Shown here in pieces: positions 1-12,247 of a stretch of DNA of 64,000 nt (within the stretch, counting starts at the first letter, position 1; each line of letters opens with the position of its first letter). The notes below the pieces were generated by a model. That model was given only the letters and a program-made list of their open reading frames with translations, was not told the DNA's origin and did not search any database. The stretch lies in NCBI GenBank assembly GCA_009617715.1, contig VTFK01000067.1:248001-312000 (forward strand), written 5' to 3'. This DNA is from Plectrocnemia conspersa. Taxonomy: Eukaryota; Arthropoda; Insecta; Trichoptera; Polycentropodidae. Both the position numbers and the translations under genes were made by a program.

Positions 1-1685
1 TGTATTTAATGCAAATATTGATATCTGTTGTAATGAAAGAAGAATTACACTTAAAGTGGTAATCAAATTCAATTTACAAAAATCAATATTTGGAAATTGC
101 TCAAATTAAGATAGCTTTTCTATAGAACAGAATAATACATTGTAATTATAGAAGTAAAAATTACAATTATGACTATAATCCCGAATGAATCCCGAAATTT
201 TCTGTTTTTGCAAGTCTATGCATTAACAGTGGGTTATAGAATATTCTGAGCGACAAAATAATCATATTATTAGTAACGTTTTTGAAGGAGCACATATACT
301 ACAAAAATATTTAGTAAAAACATCTATAATTTTTAATAAATGAATAACAAAACGTAGCGAAAACGGATACATTTGAGTAGCCTATATTGTCCCCCCACAG
401 ATGTACCCGTTTTAAGAAGTACCTTTTATTGGTGAACTTTTAAAAAGCATATTAATGTCCCTGTGCAACTTTTTTACTTAGTGTGCAAAAAAATTTAATA
501 AAATTATATATTTGTTATTTTAACACTTAATGTGCAGCACTTAAGCGAAAAAACACACGTACCGTCGGCAAATAATTGCAATTTTCAAATTGTCATACTA
601 CTAAAACTACACTACTGATAATTATAAAAATTGGTGTGGGCACTCACCAAATACAATATCAATGATAACTTTACGGTCGTAAATATTCAATCTACACAAA
701 GGGAAAAATCTTTGTCGGCTTTTGCAAAATGCCATAAATTAGGCATAAAATAAGTTTCAGAATACGAACACCACATGCATGAATATCCTAGAATTTGTCA
801 GCATCGATTCTTAATGAGAATTCCTTATGGTGTGACATTGATATAAACCTATTTAGGATAATATATGTATAAGTATATTGAAAAAGATTTTTTTTAACAT
901 AACTAATTATTTTTAATTATTTAATTTTGTATGGAAAGAATTATAATAATGACATACATATGTTAGAAGATAATACTATCTTAAATATAATTATTCTATT
1001 TTGGTACCCTAAAATATTCAAAGATGTCATTAACACATTGTTGTCGGGTCGTATTGTTTCAAGCCTGGCGCGGGCTATTTTTTAGCAGCGGCGGAATTTT
1101 TCGGAAACGAAGAATTTCCGCGTTTTTTTTCGGAAACTCGCCATAACTTTTATACTATACAATATGAAATTATGAAATTTTAAACACAGACTTACTATAA
1201 ACAGTACTATCAAATGAAGAAGAAACATGGAGGTTGACAGTTTTATATTCATTGGAAAATTGCGTTTATTTTGCACATAAAAGTACTATAAAAATGTATG
1301 TAATAAAAAATCAAATTAAACACTAAATAAAACTAAAATATGTCACAATTTGTTTTTAAGAATAGTTTTTCAACGTATGATATCTCTAAAAACACGTACC
1401 TCTGTGTAGAGGTATGTCAAAAGGTACATAGCCACAATTTTGGTCCAATCATCAATAATCAGATAAATTATCCACACAAAATTCATCGTCAGATTTATTT
1501 ACATTTCGGGGTTTAAAACTATTTTTTAGAAACAACCGAACGACCGAACATTTACGCGTAACTGTAATGATGTATTTTTTTTTATAACAAGTCACAGATG
1601 TTGCAATGACTGTTGCTTGTTATCTACCCCAGGTCAAATTTCATTGGAATTTGTTTTGTTTTCTCACTCCTGACCATCCCTTCTT
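1..1685. other. gene-free AT-rich stretch
   Basis: I see no coding exon, RNA gene or complete mobile element here. The sequence is AT-rich, with short homopolymer runs and stop codons throughout both strands. The longest open stretch (1082-1276, minus) is 64 codons with no recognisable motif and I treat it as chance. Confidence 0.6.
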
Positions 1686-2330
1686 TTAGGGCCCATACGC
1701 ACTGTCGGCTAGCCGCCGGCGACTAGCCGCCCGGCGACTGTACTTTATATGGTTTTAAATGGGTGCATACGCACGAAGGCGCCGAGTCGCCGGAGCGTCA
1801 GGCGCGATCCTGTGCAGGGGTGATGCACAGGCGATTTGCCTGTCGCGGCAACCTATAAAAGCATGGGTTTAGATGAGTGCATTGGCACGAGGAGCGACTT
1901 TCGAGGCGACTTATACATCATTCACACAAAATGGCTTCGACACAAAAAAGCTCGTCGTAGAAATTGAATCCTGAATCGTTTACAATAATTTTATATGAAT
2001 ATTGATAATGAAAAAAAAATATTGTGAAATAATATGTATAATTATATTATTTTATTTCTTGCTTCTCGATTTAAATTAATTTTATTAACATAATACAGAT
2101 ACATTTATAATTGCATTTGGGAAACAAAAGCGTTTCATACGGGGAAATTCAATATTATATTGAAATTAAAATAATATTTTTTTCTCTTTAAAATTAATAT
2201 TGCAATTTCTTCGCGAATGTACTACCCAACCTCGAGTCGTTCGGCTTAGCCGCCTAGTCTAGCTACCTGCGTTTTTGATCCGGCGGTCCCTAGTCGCCGG
2301 CGGCTAGCCGACAGTGCGTATGGGCCCTTA
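1686..2330. mobile_element. Harbinger-like inverted-repeat element (MITE), TTA duplication
   Basis: The element runs from 1689 to 2327 (639 bp). Its ends are inverted repeats identical over about 38 bp, beginning GGGCCCATACGCACTGTCGG and reading into a GC-rich stretch. The trinucleotide TTA flanks both ends (1686-1688 and 2328-2330), as expected of a target-site duplication. A 3-bp TWA duplication with G-rich termini is typical of PIF/Harbinger elements. There is no transposase frame inside, so this is a non-autonomous copy. The near-perfect ends suggest fairly recent insertion. The superfamily is inferred from the ends only. Confidence 0.8.
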
Positions 2331-2713
2331 CATCAGGTAGAAAGTAATTCCTCGAAGCATCTTGAATAGAATTGAACATAATGGAAGATATTTGGGATAA
2401 CAGGATTTTTTTATAGTTCGTTATTTAACTTTTTGTACGGTATAAAAATTCAATATCAAAATTAGTACAATACATTTGGTGGAACTGTAATAAATGCGAC
2501 GACGAATAAAATAATGTCTTCATTAAATATCAAAACAGTGACATCTAGCTGCTGACAGCAAAAAAAATGCAGTTCAAATTACACGGATAAACACGTGAGC
2601 CGACTTCTAGCAACAGACTACAAAAAACGGATTTTTACGGGTCCCGCAATCCAGCAGCAGTTCCGCAAAAAACGGAAAAATCCGTGTCCCGACAACAATG
2701 TGTTAAGAGTCTG

Positions 2714-3413
2714 TTAGGCCCACTGTCCACGGAGGCGTCGCTGCATAGACGCGTATTCGTCATTGTACGCTTGTTCTACGCCTGCTTGCTGCGTACATAT
2801 AAACTAACGAAACACTGTCGACGGAGCTGCAACGTCACGCACACGAAGCTGCATGCAAGCTTCATGACGACAGTCGTCAAGCATGTCAGACGCCCGAGCG
2901 AGCTGTCCATGGGACGTCGCTGCATAGATGCGTATTCGTCATTGTACGCTTGTTGTACGCCTGCTTGCTGCGTACATATAAACTAACGAAACATTATTTG
3001 ACTTCTCACCTCACTCCAAGCTTTCTCAGTAATATCTTTTCTTGCATAATTTGCAAGATTACTATTATAAAGACACTGGTACTTTTCGACGATCTGAAAA
3101 AATTAGCAGCTGAAATTGCGATTGTTTTCTACACGTTCACGCAGTTCGATACGCCCGGGCGTCTGACATGCTTGACGCCTGTCGTCATGAAGCTTGCATG
3201 CAGCGACGTGAGCGTGACGTTGCAGCTCGGTCGACAGTGTTTCGTTAGTTTATAATATAAACTAACGAAACACTGTCGACTGAGAAAGCTTGAAGTGAGG
3301 TAAGAAGTCAAATAATATTTCGTTAGTTTATATGTACCCAGCAAGCAGGCGTACAAGCGTACAATGACGAATACGCGTCTATGCAGCGACGCCTCCGTGG
3401 ACAGTGGGCCTTA
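2714..3413. mobile_element. foldback-type inverted-repeat element with TTA duplication
   Basis: The element spans 2717-3410 (694 bp) between TTA copies at 2714-2716 and 3411-3413. The ends begin GGCCCACTGTCCACGGAGGC. They match as inverted repeats for about 56 bp, then continue after a short indel through the arms. The left arm is repeated in direct orientation from about 2907, and part of the right interior repeats again, so most of the element can fold on itself. The short open frames over this stretch are by-products of the repeats. It shares the 3-bp TTA duplication and a GGCCCA-like terminus with the 1689-2327 element but not its interior. Probably a second Harbinger-like MITE family. 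Confidence 0.8.
3230..3280. repeat. perfect 51-bp palindrome inside the foldback element
   Basis: Two 25-base arms flank a single central A at 3255. The left arm begins GTCGACAGTGTTTCGTTAG and the right arm is its exact reverse complement. The same arm sequence occurs near 2795-2825 in the left arm of the host element. The palindrome therefore looks like the junction of two inverted copies of the subterminal region. Confidence 0.9.
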
Positions 3414-4984
3414 AAGATCGAGTGTCATAAAAGCGTGTTAAGATGTGTCTGGCTGTACGATCGAGTCCCCAAAAAGTTAATCGAATTCTGGCGTTTTAGG
3501 TGTTAATAATAGAGCTACGGATTCTACAATAAATGGTAAATAAAAAGGAAAAGAAAATTTAAATCCGGTGTAAATTAAAACACCACTAAAAAAATTATAT
3601 GAGGGAAAAATCGGCAATTTTTATGTAATAGCGCTCAAGCGCAATCAGCCTGCGATTAAGTGTAAAAATGTTTTATTCCTGAAATATAAAAAACCCTAAT
3701 TTTGTTTAAAAATAAATATTAATCCTATCCAGTCGCGTGTCGAGTCTGACTCAACATTTTAATGATATATTAATTAATAACTCAAATTTCAAAGTACATA
3801 TTTTTTTACTCATTGTGTTTAAAACAAAGTTCGGAAAAGAATGTTGATGGTTTTTTTTTAAATTTACAATATTTCGTCTACCTACTAGAGATACAGAAGG
3901 GGCTGGCGCCAGGTCCTTTCAGAACAAAACGCTCGCAACGCGCATATAAATATTTTTTTGCAAAAGCGAACGTTACAATAAATATGAAATGCCTAAAATT
4001 GTGAAAAAAAATAATGACAAAGACAAATTTGAAAGTAGTTATAAGTTCAGATGAAAAATGCGCAAAGAGAGCAATAAGAAAAGCCCAAAAGCTGCGAATG
4101 CCGATGAATCAAGAATTCCGGATCTTCGGCCACACTTTCACTTACAGCAGCAATACTATCGGCTGAATGGGCGCAGTGGGCGATAATGCACAGGCTTTCC
4201 AGTCTTTTAAAAAAGTTTCGCTCAGTAGGATGATGAAATTGGTCATAATCTTTTTTAAATTTCGATACACAGTTCGTATAAATTGTTATTTCTATAGAAC
4301 AATTGAATAATTTTCAATCCATTTCTAAATGTGTTGTTGCAAACAAACATTTGACACTTACTAACAGGGGTGATTATTGACAGCTGTCTGATTTACAGTG
4401 CTGCCAACATAGGAAACTCGTATTGGATCACTCTGTATATGGAAAAATTAGAGCATAGTTTCTCAAATATTTTTGAAACAATCCCTTTTTAGACCATTTT
4501 TTGCAGCCCTTCTGACAAATATTTTTAAATGAAATGTGTCTAAAAGGACATTCTATGGTATTGTATTGTATGGAGTAGCAAAAAACATTTTTCATTGTGT
4601 TGCAAATTTGCAAAAAAAAACTCCAAACTGTAATGATATTTATATATGGCTCCTAAAATTTCATATTTTCATAATGTTACATACTGTTAGATATGAAATA
4701 GTTGGAATTTGATGTTAATATATATTTTTCTTTATTAAATGGATTAATATTTTTTTATGAAAGGTTAATAACCAAAAATACACTTTTAATATTAAGGAAG
4801 TAACTAACGCACAAAGTCCCGCGCAAAGTAATAGCATGACTTTATAAATGAAATCCTACAGTGAATAGAAATCAGAGATTTTCATTGCTGCGGAGCTTGA
4901 TCAATAATCACCATTATTCTGCACTCTCGTGTACTATGAGAGTGCAGAATATTGATAAATAAATATACAATAATAACTTTATAC
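3414..4984. other. intergenic AT-rich DNA, possible degraded TIR element
   Basis: No gene is seen. A 12-bp inverted pair, GGTGATTATTGA, occurs near 4370 and, as its complement, near 4900, and may mark the ends of an old element of about 550 bp. A 10-bp-stem hairpin (CTGCACTCTC and its complement) lies at about 4919-4947. Confidence 0.35.
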
Positions 4985-5662
4985 TTAACCCCTTAAGTGG
5001 ATATGTCGTATATATCCGTCATGACAAAAGTACTTGTAAAGTGGGTATGACGGATATATCCGCATTTTGAAAATTTTAGCAAAACTCAATGGAAACGACG
5101 GATATGTCCGCTTGCGCAGATGTTTACGTTAGATGTATGAATGATTCATCTCGGGAACCGACTTATTCAAACTTGATTATGTCAGTGTGTGTCAAGCGAT
5201 CGTAAAGGTTTCACAGATTTGGTTTGTTCAATTCATATTGTTCGTTTTATATTCTACATAGTTTTTACTTGTAAGTTGGTTGCAATAATTAATAATCTTA
5301 TTCAGAATAGTACTATTATCAATAAAAATATGTTTGATAGAAAAAAGGGAAGAGAAGTTAAGAAGATCTAAAACCGCAAAACCTTTACATTTAGTAATAG
5401 CAAATTTTCCGTTATTAATTCCGCCGACGACATAACAAAAGCCAACAAAACGATATGTACTGTGTTATAAAAAAGGTATTCGAAAGGAATCTAAATACTG
5501 GTGTAAAGACTGCAACAGATCACCACTTTGCGCAGCTCCATGTCTTAAAATATATCACACCAAAAAATATTATTTTGGTGTATATATATCCGCTAGCGGC
5601 AAAAAGTTCGTGTCACTGCGGATCACACTTTCAACAGTGAAGCACAACGTTGAAGGGGTTAA
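4985..5662 (+). pseudogene. decayed piggyBac element with transposase C-terminal Cys-rich domain
   Basis: TTAA tetranucleotides at 4985-4988 and 5659-5662 bound the element. Next to them the termini are CCCCTTAAG on the left and CAACGTTGAAGGGG on the right, i.e. short inverted repeats of the piggyBac type. From about 5451 to 5570 the plus strand reads CYKKGIRKESKYWCKDCNRS followed by a CAAPC motif and IYHT. This is the Cys-rich zinc-binding tail of piggyBac transposases. Upstream in the same frame a PP-T-stop-QKPTKR stretch resembles the linker before that tail but carries a TAA. The catalytic core is missing, so the copy is inactive and deleted. What remains is the 5' terminus plus the last fifth of the gene. 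Confidence 0.8.
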
Positions 5663-8600
5663 GCACACTACCTATTTATCGATCGTAAAGATGCATATCA
5701 CTCAATAACTATAAATAAATTATATACAGTTATAAAATAATTAAAACGCCAAAGTATATGGTGATATTTGGATGTGTGTAGTTGGACAACTAGAAAATAC
5801 TCATGCAATTTTTTGCAATACTTTTTACAAATACTCATAAAGTAGCCGACACCCCAAATAGCACATCGCCAATTTAACGTGTTAATGAGGGGGGGGACTT
5901 CTATAATTGACAAAAAATTCGATATCTTCCTCGTTACCTCCTTTTTTATTACATACATTCCATCACCAAATGTCGGCCTTATCTTATAGATCTTCTGAAG
6001 CTTTGATGCTAATATTTTATTTTTATTTTATTGGTACACTATTCACAGTTTTTACTATTGCGAATACATTAACAATCGGTAAAAAAAGTTAGTTCCAAAT
6101 TTGACTGAAAAACACAGTATTTTAGCTTACATATAGAAAATTGAAATGTTACTACGAGGGTTAAATGTCAGATTTTCAAAATATAACTATGATAAATTGC
6201 ATTATAAACAACAGTCAAAAGAGGTATTATTCAAAACCATACAGAGGAAAATTCCGCAACGACAGATAGGCAAACACTTAAAAAGCAGGTACTAAAGACT
6301 ATTTCAGCCATTAGTTATTTGTAAACACTTTTATAGATAGATTAAATGAGTCCTTATTATTTTATAAATATAAAATTGATTACTGTTGTTTTCACCTTAA
6401 AAAAATACCAGTTATCAGTTTAATTTCAATAATATCATAAATATGTATTGAAATCAATCATATTACATGTTTGACAATCAAAAAGTAATATAAAAATTAT
6501 CCATACCGCGTTCTTATTCATATAGTGTAATACTCATACACATTATATAGTATATTTTTACACACATGAAAATATCACAATACAAAGCAACTTACTGATA
6601 ATATAAGCAGGCTAAGCTATCCTGCATGTTCTTAAGAGTCGATCAGACAATATAGCCCGGATCCGAACTATCTTCGAGCGAGTTTTATTATACAAATGCT
6701 TTTCACAACACCAAATGTCAAAGCGCGAAAATGACCCCGCGATGTGTATTATTAGTCTGCGCGGAACCAGACTCGCGAGACGGCCAGCACGCGGGTGTGT
6801 CGCGGAGAATTCACGGACGAAGGTCCCAAGGGCTCTGAAGTACGACAGAAGGCGTATGCATAAAATTAACTGCAAACAACACCGAAAATGCCGGACGCTC
6901 GGCCGAATAAACGACAATAATATCATAACAGAACGATTCGCGGCCAGCTCGCCTTTGGCCATAGCAACTGTTTCTATGAAATTTTATTTTTATAAGCAAA
7001 TTTTACAACTGTTAAAAATCAATTATGAATATGTTTTATCAATTTTAAGAAGGTATTTGTTTTATTAATCATTGTTTTTTAAAATAAAGTTATTTTCGTT
7101 CAAACATCGATTACAAGGTGGCGGAATGACAGCGTAAATATAAATGGGTGTGAATTTATTGCACTATAAAGTTATTTAAATAAATTTATTTACTGCCTAA
7201 ATTCAGTCATAAAGTTTATAAATATTTATGTTTTTATAAACACACCTGTCTAATATAGCGACGTTATTTCAGGCCTGTAAGAACAATACGTTTGTTTTAC
7301 AATGCTGATTTTGCCCTATTGGCTACAAAGTGGCCAACAACGTTTTGTTATATTAATCCCCGCTGCGTCATATTGCTGTGCTATTTATAATCCTTCTTTC
7401 AAGTAAATTCGTTGTAGATAGTTATTTATGGGGGTGCTTACTGATCTGAATAATACTCGCACGCTACCGTTCGTTTGCAACTAATCTGTTGAGAATTTAA
7501 AACGTATTTATATAGCAGTGCGTTGTAACTATTAGAGCCAAACCAGCGGTGCGATGAAGTGGGAAATAGATAACCATTGGTTTGGGCGCGTGACGCCATC
7601 GTTCTAAGCAAGTACTTTACTCAAATATCTCATTTATTACCTTAAAGGGGAGTAGCGTTTCAATATTTTTTTATAATTACACTACTGCTGAAAAGTATCC
7701 GTTTTATAGTGAAAAGGGTTTCTTTCTACTTTAGTGTGCGGTCTAACTTGACAAAAAAATCCTAACCAAATTCAAAGGGGGGGCAGGTAAGAGCATTTTC
7801 TTTCTCTTGAATTGGGCCAGAAAAATACATGTCAATTTAAAAAATATTATGAATTTTAATGAAATCAAAATATTAAGAGAACGACTACAGACTTTAACCC
7901 ACGACAACATTGATAAGCGATTAACTGCAATTTTTAATGGACGTTGGGAGAATAAACACGCGCATGGCGAAAAAAACTAAGTTTTAAATTTTAAAATGAT
8001 TCGATCACCCTTATATTTTTAACTTTTTACAACATATACAAAACAACTGTGATATATGGCTAGTTTAGACACAGCGCTATCCGCGCGGACAGGTATGAAC
8101 GAATATGAGGGCTCTAATGTAAATAAGCTCCGCGCGGTTGTAAATAAGGTTCGAAATTTGATGACGGCTAGATCCGTCATCCTTGCCTGGGTCTTGTTCG
8201 CCTTGACGCCTAGACATCAAACGCGGTGAAATGGTTAATTGTTCTATTTTAACATCTTGCTCAACAACTGACATGCTTAGACCAAAAATCAAATCGCATA
8301 ACCGTTATAATTTTGACGTTTATTTGTCAACGGTCACAATGGCACTGTCACAATTTTAAAACCAGGTATTAATGTAACCTATTCTATTATTTTGAAACAT
8401 AATTCTTTGCGTAATTCTTTACGTTATTTGTTGTAATTATAACACTTTTTCTAATTATCCTTCGTATATTTACGAGATCCATCCCAAATGTTAGTGTACT
8501 GATTTTTATTTATTAAAATGTATGTAAGACTCACATAAACAAATTATATTATTCAAAACACGACCCTTAAATATTTATCTCCGTTTCAAAGGTAACATTT

Positions 8601-9465
8601 TCAAAAGTTTTTCAGCAGCTCCAAGCCATTTCAATAATTATGTGTGAAGTAATACAAAGGGGAAAAAACAAGTTTTGATATATACACATATATTAAAGGG
8701 GGTATGCATTATGATGATTAATATGTATATTGCACATTTATTTGGCAAAGTATTTTTTTAAATTTAGTATGATACTTTTTTAAAACAATCCCTTAAAAGA
8801 AAACCAGATATTTTTGCACAAGTTTCGCAATAATATGTAGTTTCTTATCTTTCTTTGCAAGTTTTGCGGTTCTGGTCTACAAATTCTAATTGTGATTGTT
8901 TGAATATTTAAAAAAATCCTTTATGGGAATAAAATATTTTATTAAGAAATCATTCTGGAATGAAATACCTGTAACCAAATTGCTTCCATATTCAGAACAT
9001 AAATAATTAACATATTTATGTCGACCCTAAAAAATCTCAATTCTTAGGGTATTTCTAATGGTTTTAAAGCTTTATCTAAAATATAGATATAATAGTCATT
9101 ATCTTCACTGCATTCTAATTCATTTTTGCTAGTCTTGAGACATTCTTCCAAACTATAAATTTAAAAAAACCTACTAATAACTAATATATATATATGATAA
9201 AACCATTTAAACATAAATATCGTTCAAATAAGAACAAATTACTGCAGAAATATGCATGATGTTCTGAGCGATACGTCGCGACACAGACTATTGTATCAAG
9301 CTCCTGCTGCAACTGCCGAACAGTCCTAAGCAGATCATTTTTTTATTAATTAGATATGTTAAATGAAACGGGTCGTGGAATAAGAAGTTGGTCTCTTTAT
9401 AAACTGTTATGTTTTCATTCAAAAAAATATCACAATAGATTTAAATTATTTAAAAATCAGCAAAA
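5663..9465. other. intergenic region with two GC-richer islands
   Basis: No exon or RNA gene is recognised. The block at about 6630-6965 is clearly GC-richer than its surroundings and is open on both strands (6612-6962 minus, 6715-7068 plus). The encoded Arg-rich sequences match no family I know. A second GC-richer block lies at about 8070-8230. A third stretch, about 7780-7900, shares sequence with the repeat at 46350-46440. Simple A/T tracts fill the rest. Confidence 0.4.
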
Positions 9466-9530
9466 ATGTCGAGCCCACCTCGACATATGAGCTACTGGTA
9501 AAAAAACCGATGTCGAGTCCACCTCAACAT
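9466..9530. repeat. paired short palindromes, ATGTCGAG-CTCGACAT type
   Basis: Two related 21-bp palindromes occur 44 bp apart. The first (9466-9486) has perfect 8-bp arms ATGTCGAG/CTCGACAT around a 5-base loop. The second (9510-9530) is the same motif with one arm mismatch. They could be protein-binding half-sites or the tips of a degraded repeat; nothing here decides which. Confidence 0.6.
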
Positions 9531-9564
9531 AGAAATTCAAAGAGTAAAAATATTACCATTGTAC

Positions 9565-9650
9565 ATAAGGTGGCCAGATTTTAAAAATATCAAAAGAGGA
9601 TACTAAAAATAAAAAGGGTATTTCGGAAATTTTTCTTTATTTTTTTTTTT
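9565..9650. repeat. end of a dispersed repeat (CCAGATTTTRAAAATATC family)
   Basis: The stretch around 9570-9600 (GGCCAGATTTTAAAAATATC, then AAAAGAGGA) matches the left end of the element at 12050-12247 apart from scattered substitutions. It is followed by a long T run at about 9637-9656. Only one end is visible, so this is a fragment or an element whose other end has decayed. Confidence 0.55.
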
Positions 9651-10053
9651 TTTTTTAACCAATTGAGTTAAAACAAGCCTTGATAGACAGTTAAAATCGT
9701 TCCCTAGTTCATATGTAATCATTACATTTACAGTCTCAAAACACATCAACTTGCAATGTGTCTCCAAGTATAATAAAGACGAGAGTTGGATGCCACTATT
9801 TTTATTTTCAAGTATCTTGAATTGTTAATGAAAAATAGTCACGAAAGCCATATAATTCTTATATAGCAAAACAAAAATGATTTTGTCTGTGAAACACAAT
9901 ATATAGATAGATAGATATATTTGTTAGAAACAAAACATTGTTTTTACGCTGCTCCTAAAATTATGAACATTATCTTATAGTTCTTAAATTTTTTGTTGAT
10001 CTTTATCTTCAATAGTTAAATTTTACATTTGTATATTCTCTTTATTTTTGCAG

Positions 10054-11051
10054 AACCTGATATTGAAAACGACATAAAAACATTTGCTTATGTTAAAAAG
10101 ATTAAAATTGAGGTAAATAAATATTTTTATAGTAATGCTTAAAAAACGTAAATAAATATATATAGTAATACTAAAAAAAAAACGTATGTTATCTTAAATA
10201 CTGTTGTTACTGTATTAAGTCTGAAGATGTAAAATGCGAAAATGATAGCAGTGTTAATTAATATGTAGATGAAGTGGACGATGTCTTCAAAACTGGTTAG
10301 TGATACTTATATAAAACTGTTTCATTTTAAAATATACAAATTATTGCTTATTATATGATTTCAGAAATGCACAACGTAGACGCACAAGATATACTGAAAG
10401 TGAATACTCGGTAAAGACGTTTCATCACAAGTGACAACCAATATAATAGTTAATTCGAGTTTGATTCCAATGTATAAAATGAAGAAAAACATTCATTCAA
10501 CTTGTTCAATAATTCATAGTGATCTATGTGACTGAATGTGAATTATGTAAAAAAGCAATCAAAGCTTAATGCAATTTCTCATGACATGAAAACTCATGAC
10601 CATACTTGTGAATATAAATGCAGAAAAGCATTCAGAATATAAAGCAAACTTTTAATCCATGTTAGAACTCATGGTGAGATGCTTTTGAATGTGAAAAAAT
10701 TGGAAAAGCATAGAGAACTAAACGCTTTTTTTACTGTACATCATAAAAAGCATTAAAATATAATCATGATATATGCAAACTCATATTGATTTTCGTGACT
10801 TTAAATGTAAAAAATGTTAAGCATTCAGAAGTTACTCCAATATTTTATACTAAATGTAAAATCATATTGATGTTTGTGATTTTGAATGTGATAAATCCAT
10901 TTAGATCTAAATATAATCTTTCACTACATATGCAAACGAATGGCGATGTATGTGAATATGAATATGATAAATATGGTAAAACATTAAAAATTAAATCCAA
11001 ACTCATGAATTATAATGCGAAAATTTCGAAAAACATTTATACTCAAATGTA
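10054..11051 (+). pseudogene. decayed multi-exon C2H2 zinc-finger gene
   Basis: Three exon-like pieces keep splice sites: 10054-10112 (CAG before, GT after, coding for an acidic/Lys-rich linker), a piece around 10223-10293, and one from 10365. From about 10490 to 11051 the plus strand carries repeated zinc-finger remnants with frameshifts and stops. The clearest reads FRSKYNLSLHMQTNGDV then CEYEYDKYGKTLKIKSKLMN. There the usual ECDKCGKTF has become EYDKYGKTL, with both zinc-binding Cys lost. Because introns remain, it arose by DNA duplication, not retroposition. The family (insect ZNF, perhaps ZAD type) is inferred from the finger consensus. Confidence 0.75.
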
Positions 11052-11610
11052 AACTTTTAATGCATACAAAATATCCAGTGACGAGTATCACCATTGAATA
11101 AAAGTATATGCAAATAAATAATCAAACTTGCTTGCAGAAAATGTTTAAAAACTTTTCTTTATAGTTTTAATTAAACATTAAGATTTACTACATAAAACGT
11201 ATTTTAGGCATACCCTGTCTGTACTTATGTTCTTATAAATACATATATTAATAATATTTTGTATTTAAAACAGTCAAAAATGAAAAAGGCATCTTTGATA
11301 ATTCTCTATGTTTCACCATTCCCATATATTTTTTTTATGTTATGTATATTGCTTTACTTGACTAATAAATCTAGTTTTAAAATTTAAATATTTAGCTTAA
11401 GAGAAATTATAACATGCAACTTAAAATGTTCTAAAATTAAATTAAATTCTTTGCTCACACTTTTGTGTTCGAATTGTGGATGTAGCAATGCACTATGCCT
11501 TTTTTTATATATAAAAATGTATTTATAAGTTAAGATTTTACAAAAGTTGTACTAATTTTACCGCTTTGAACCAGTTTTGCAAAACGGAACTTGATGTTTA
11601 TATATTTATA

Positions 11611-11662
11611 TATTTATATTCCTAGTAGACACATTAGATATTTATATTCCTAGTAGACACAT
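11611..11662. repeat. 24-bp direct repeat
   Basis: TATTTATATTCCTAGTAGAC followed by ACAT occurs twice, at 11611-11634 and 11639-11662, identical and separated by four bases. It is preceded by TATATTTA units. Simple tandem duplication. Confidence 0.85.
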
Positions 11663-12049
11663 GTTTATATTTTAAGTGCATTCATATCAGAAGCAAGTAC
11701 CTAGGTACATTTATTCAATGACCTTAGAGCTCATTGATGAGTCGGCATGTAGCCACCACAATCATTTGATATCCTCCAACTGTATCGTACTTGTGTGCAT
11801 CAATTTGATTAAACGATATTGTTATAATAATAATAACGTAGCTAGGGTTCACGACGCGATTTTTATTTCATTAGTATTTAATTTTCAAATTCTGACAACT
11901 CCAACGCCTTATGACAGGTGACAAATCATATGTGTATTTGGCCTTTTTCAGCTTCTACTAGCGTACCGTATTTCAGGACATTTACACAACAACCAGGAAA
12001 AAATGCCACACCTGCCGGGACGCCGGAACCAATGTGTATAACTAGGATG

Positions 12050-12247
12050 TATGGTAAGCTGACCAGATTTTGAAAATATCAAAGGAGGACACAAAAATGT
12101 CATTTTAGAAATTTATGTCATTTTTATGGATGCTGCGGGAGCTATAAAAATGTCATCTCAGATTTTTTTATTAGAGTAGGACAAAGTAGGGAAAATTTTC
12201 TAAGGAAGACAATCCTCTTCAAAGGAGGACATCTGGTCATCCTGGAT
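12050..12247. mobile_element. short TIR element, CCAGATTTT/CCAGATGTCC family
   Basis: The left end reads GCTGACCAGATTTTGAAAAT, then ATCAAAGGAGGACA. The right end, reverse-complemented, reads GGATGACCAGATGTCCTCC, then TTTGAAGA. These are imperfect inverted repeats about 200 bp apart, with AGGAGGACA-like sub-terminal repeats. No coding sequence lies inside. A second, partial family member is at 9565-9650. I could not define a convincing target duplication, so superfamily is open. Confidence 0.55.

Noticed and set aside
2684..3356. Three open frames of 75-101 codons
   Set aside because: They lie within the arms of the foldback element and repeat each other; they are products of the inverted repeats.
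5455..5640. 61-aa protein starting MYCVIKKVFERN
   Set aside because: It is the wrong frame over the piggyBac Cys-rich tail; the real relic reads in another frame.
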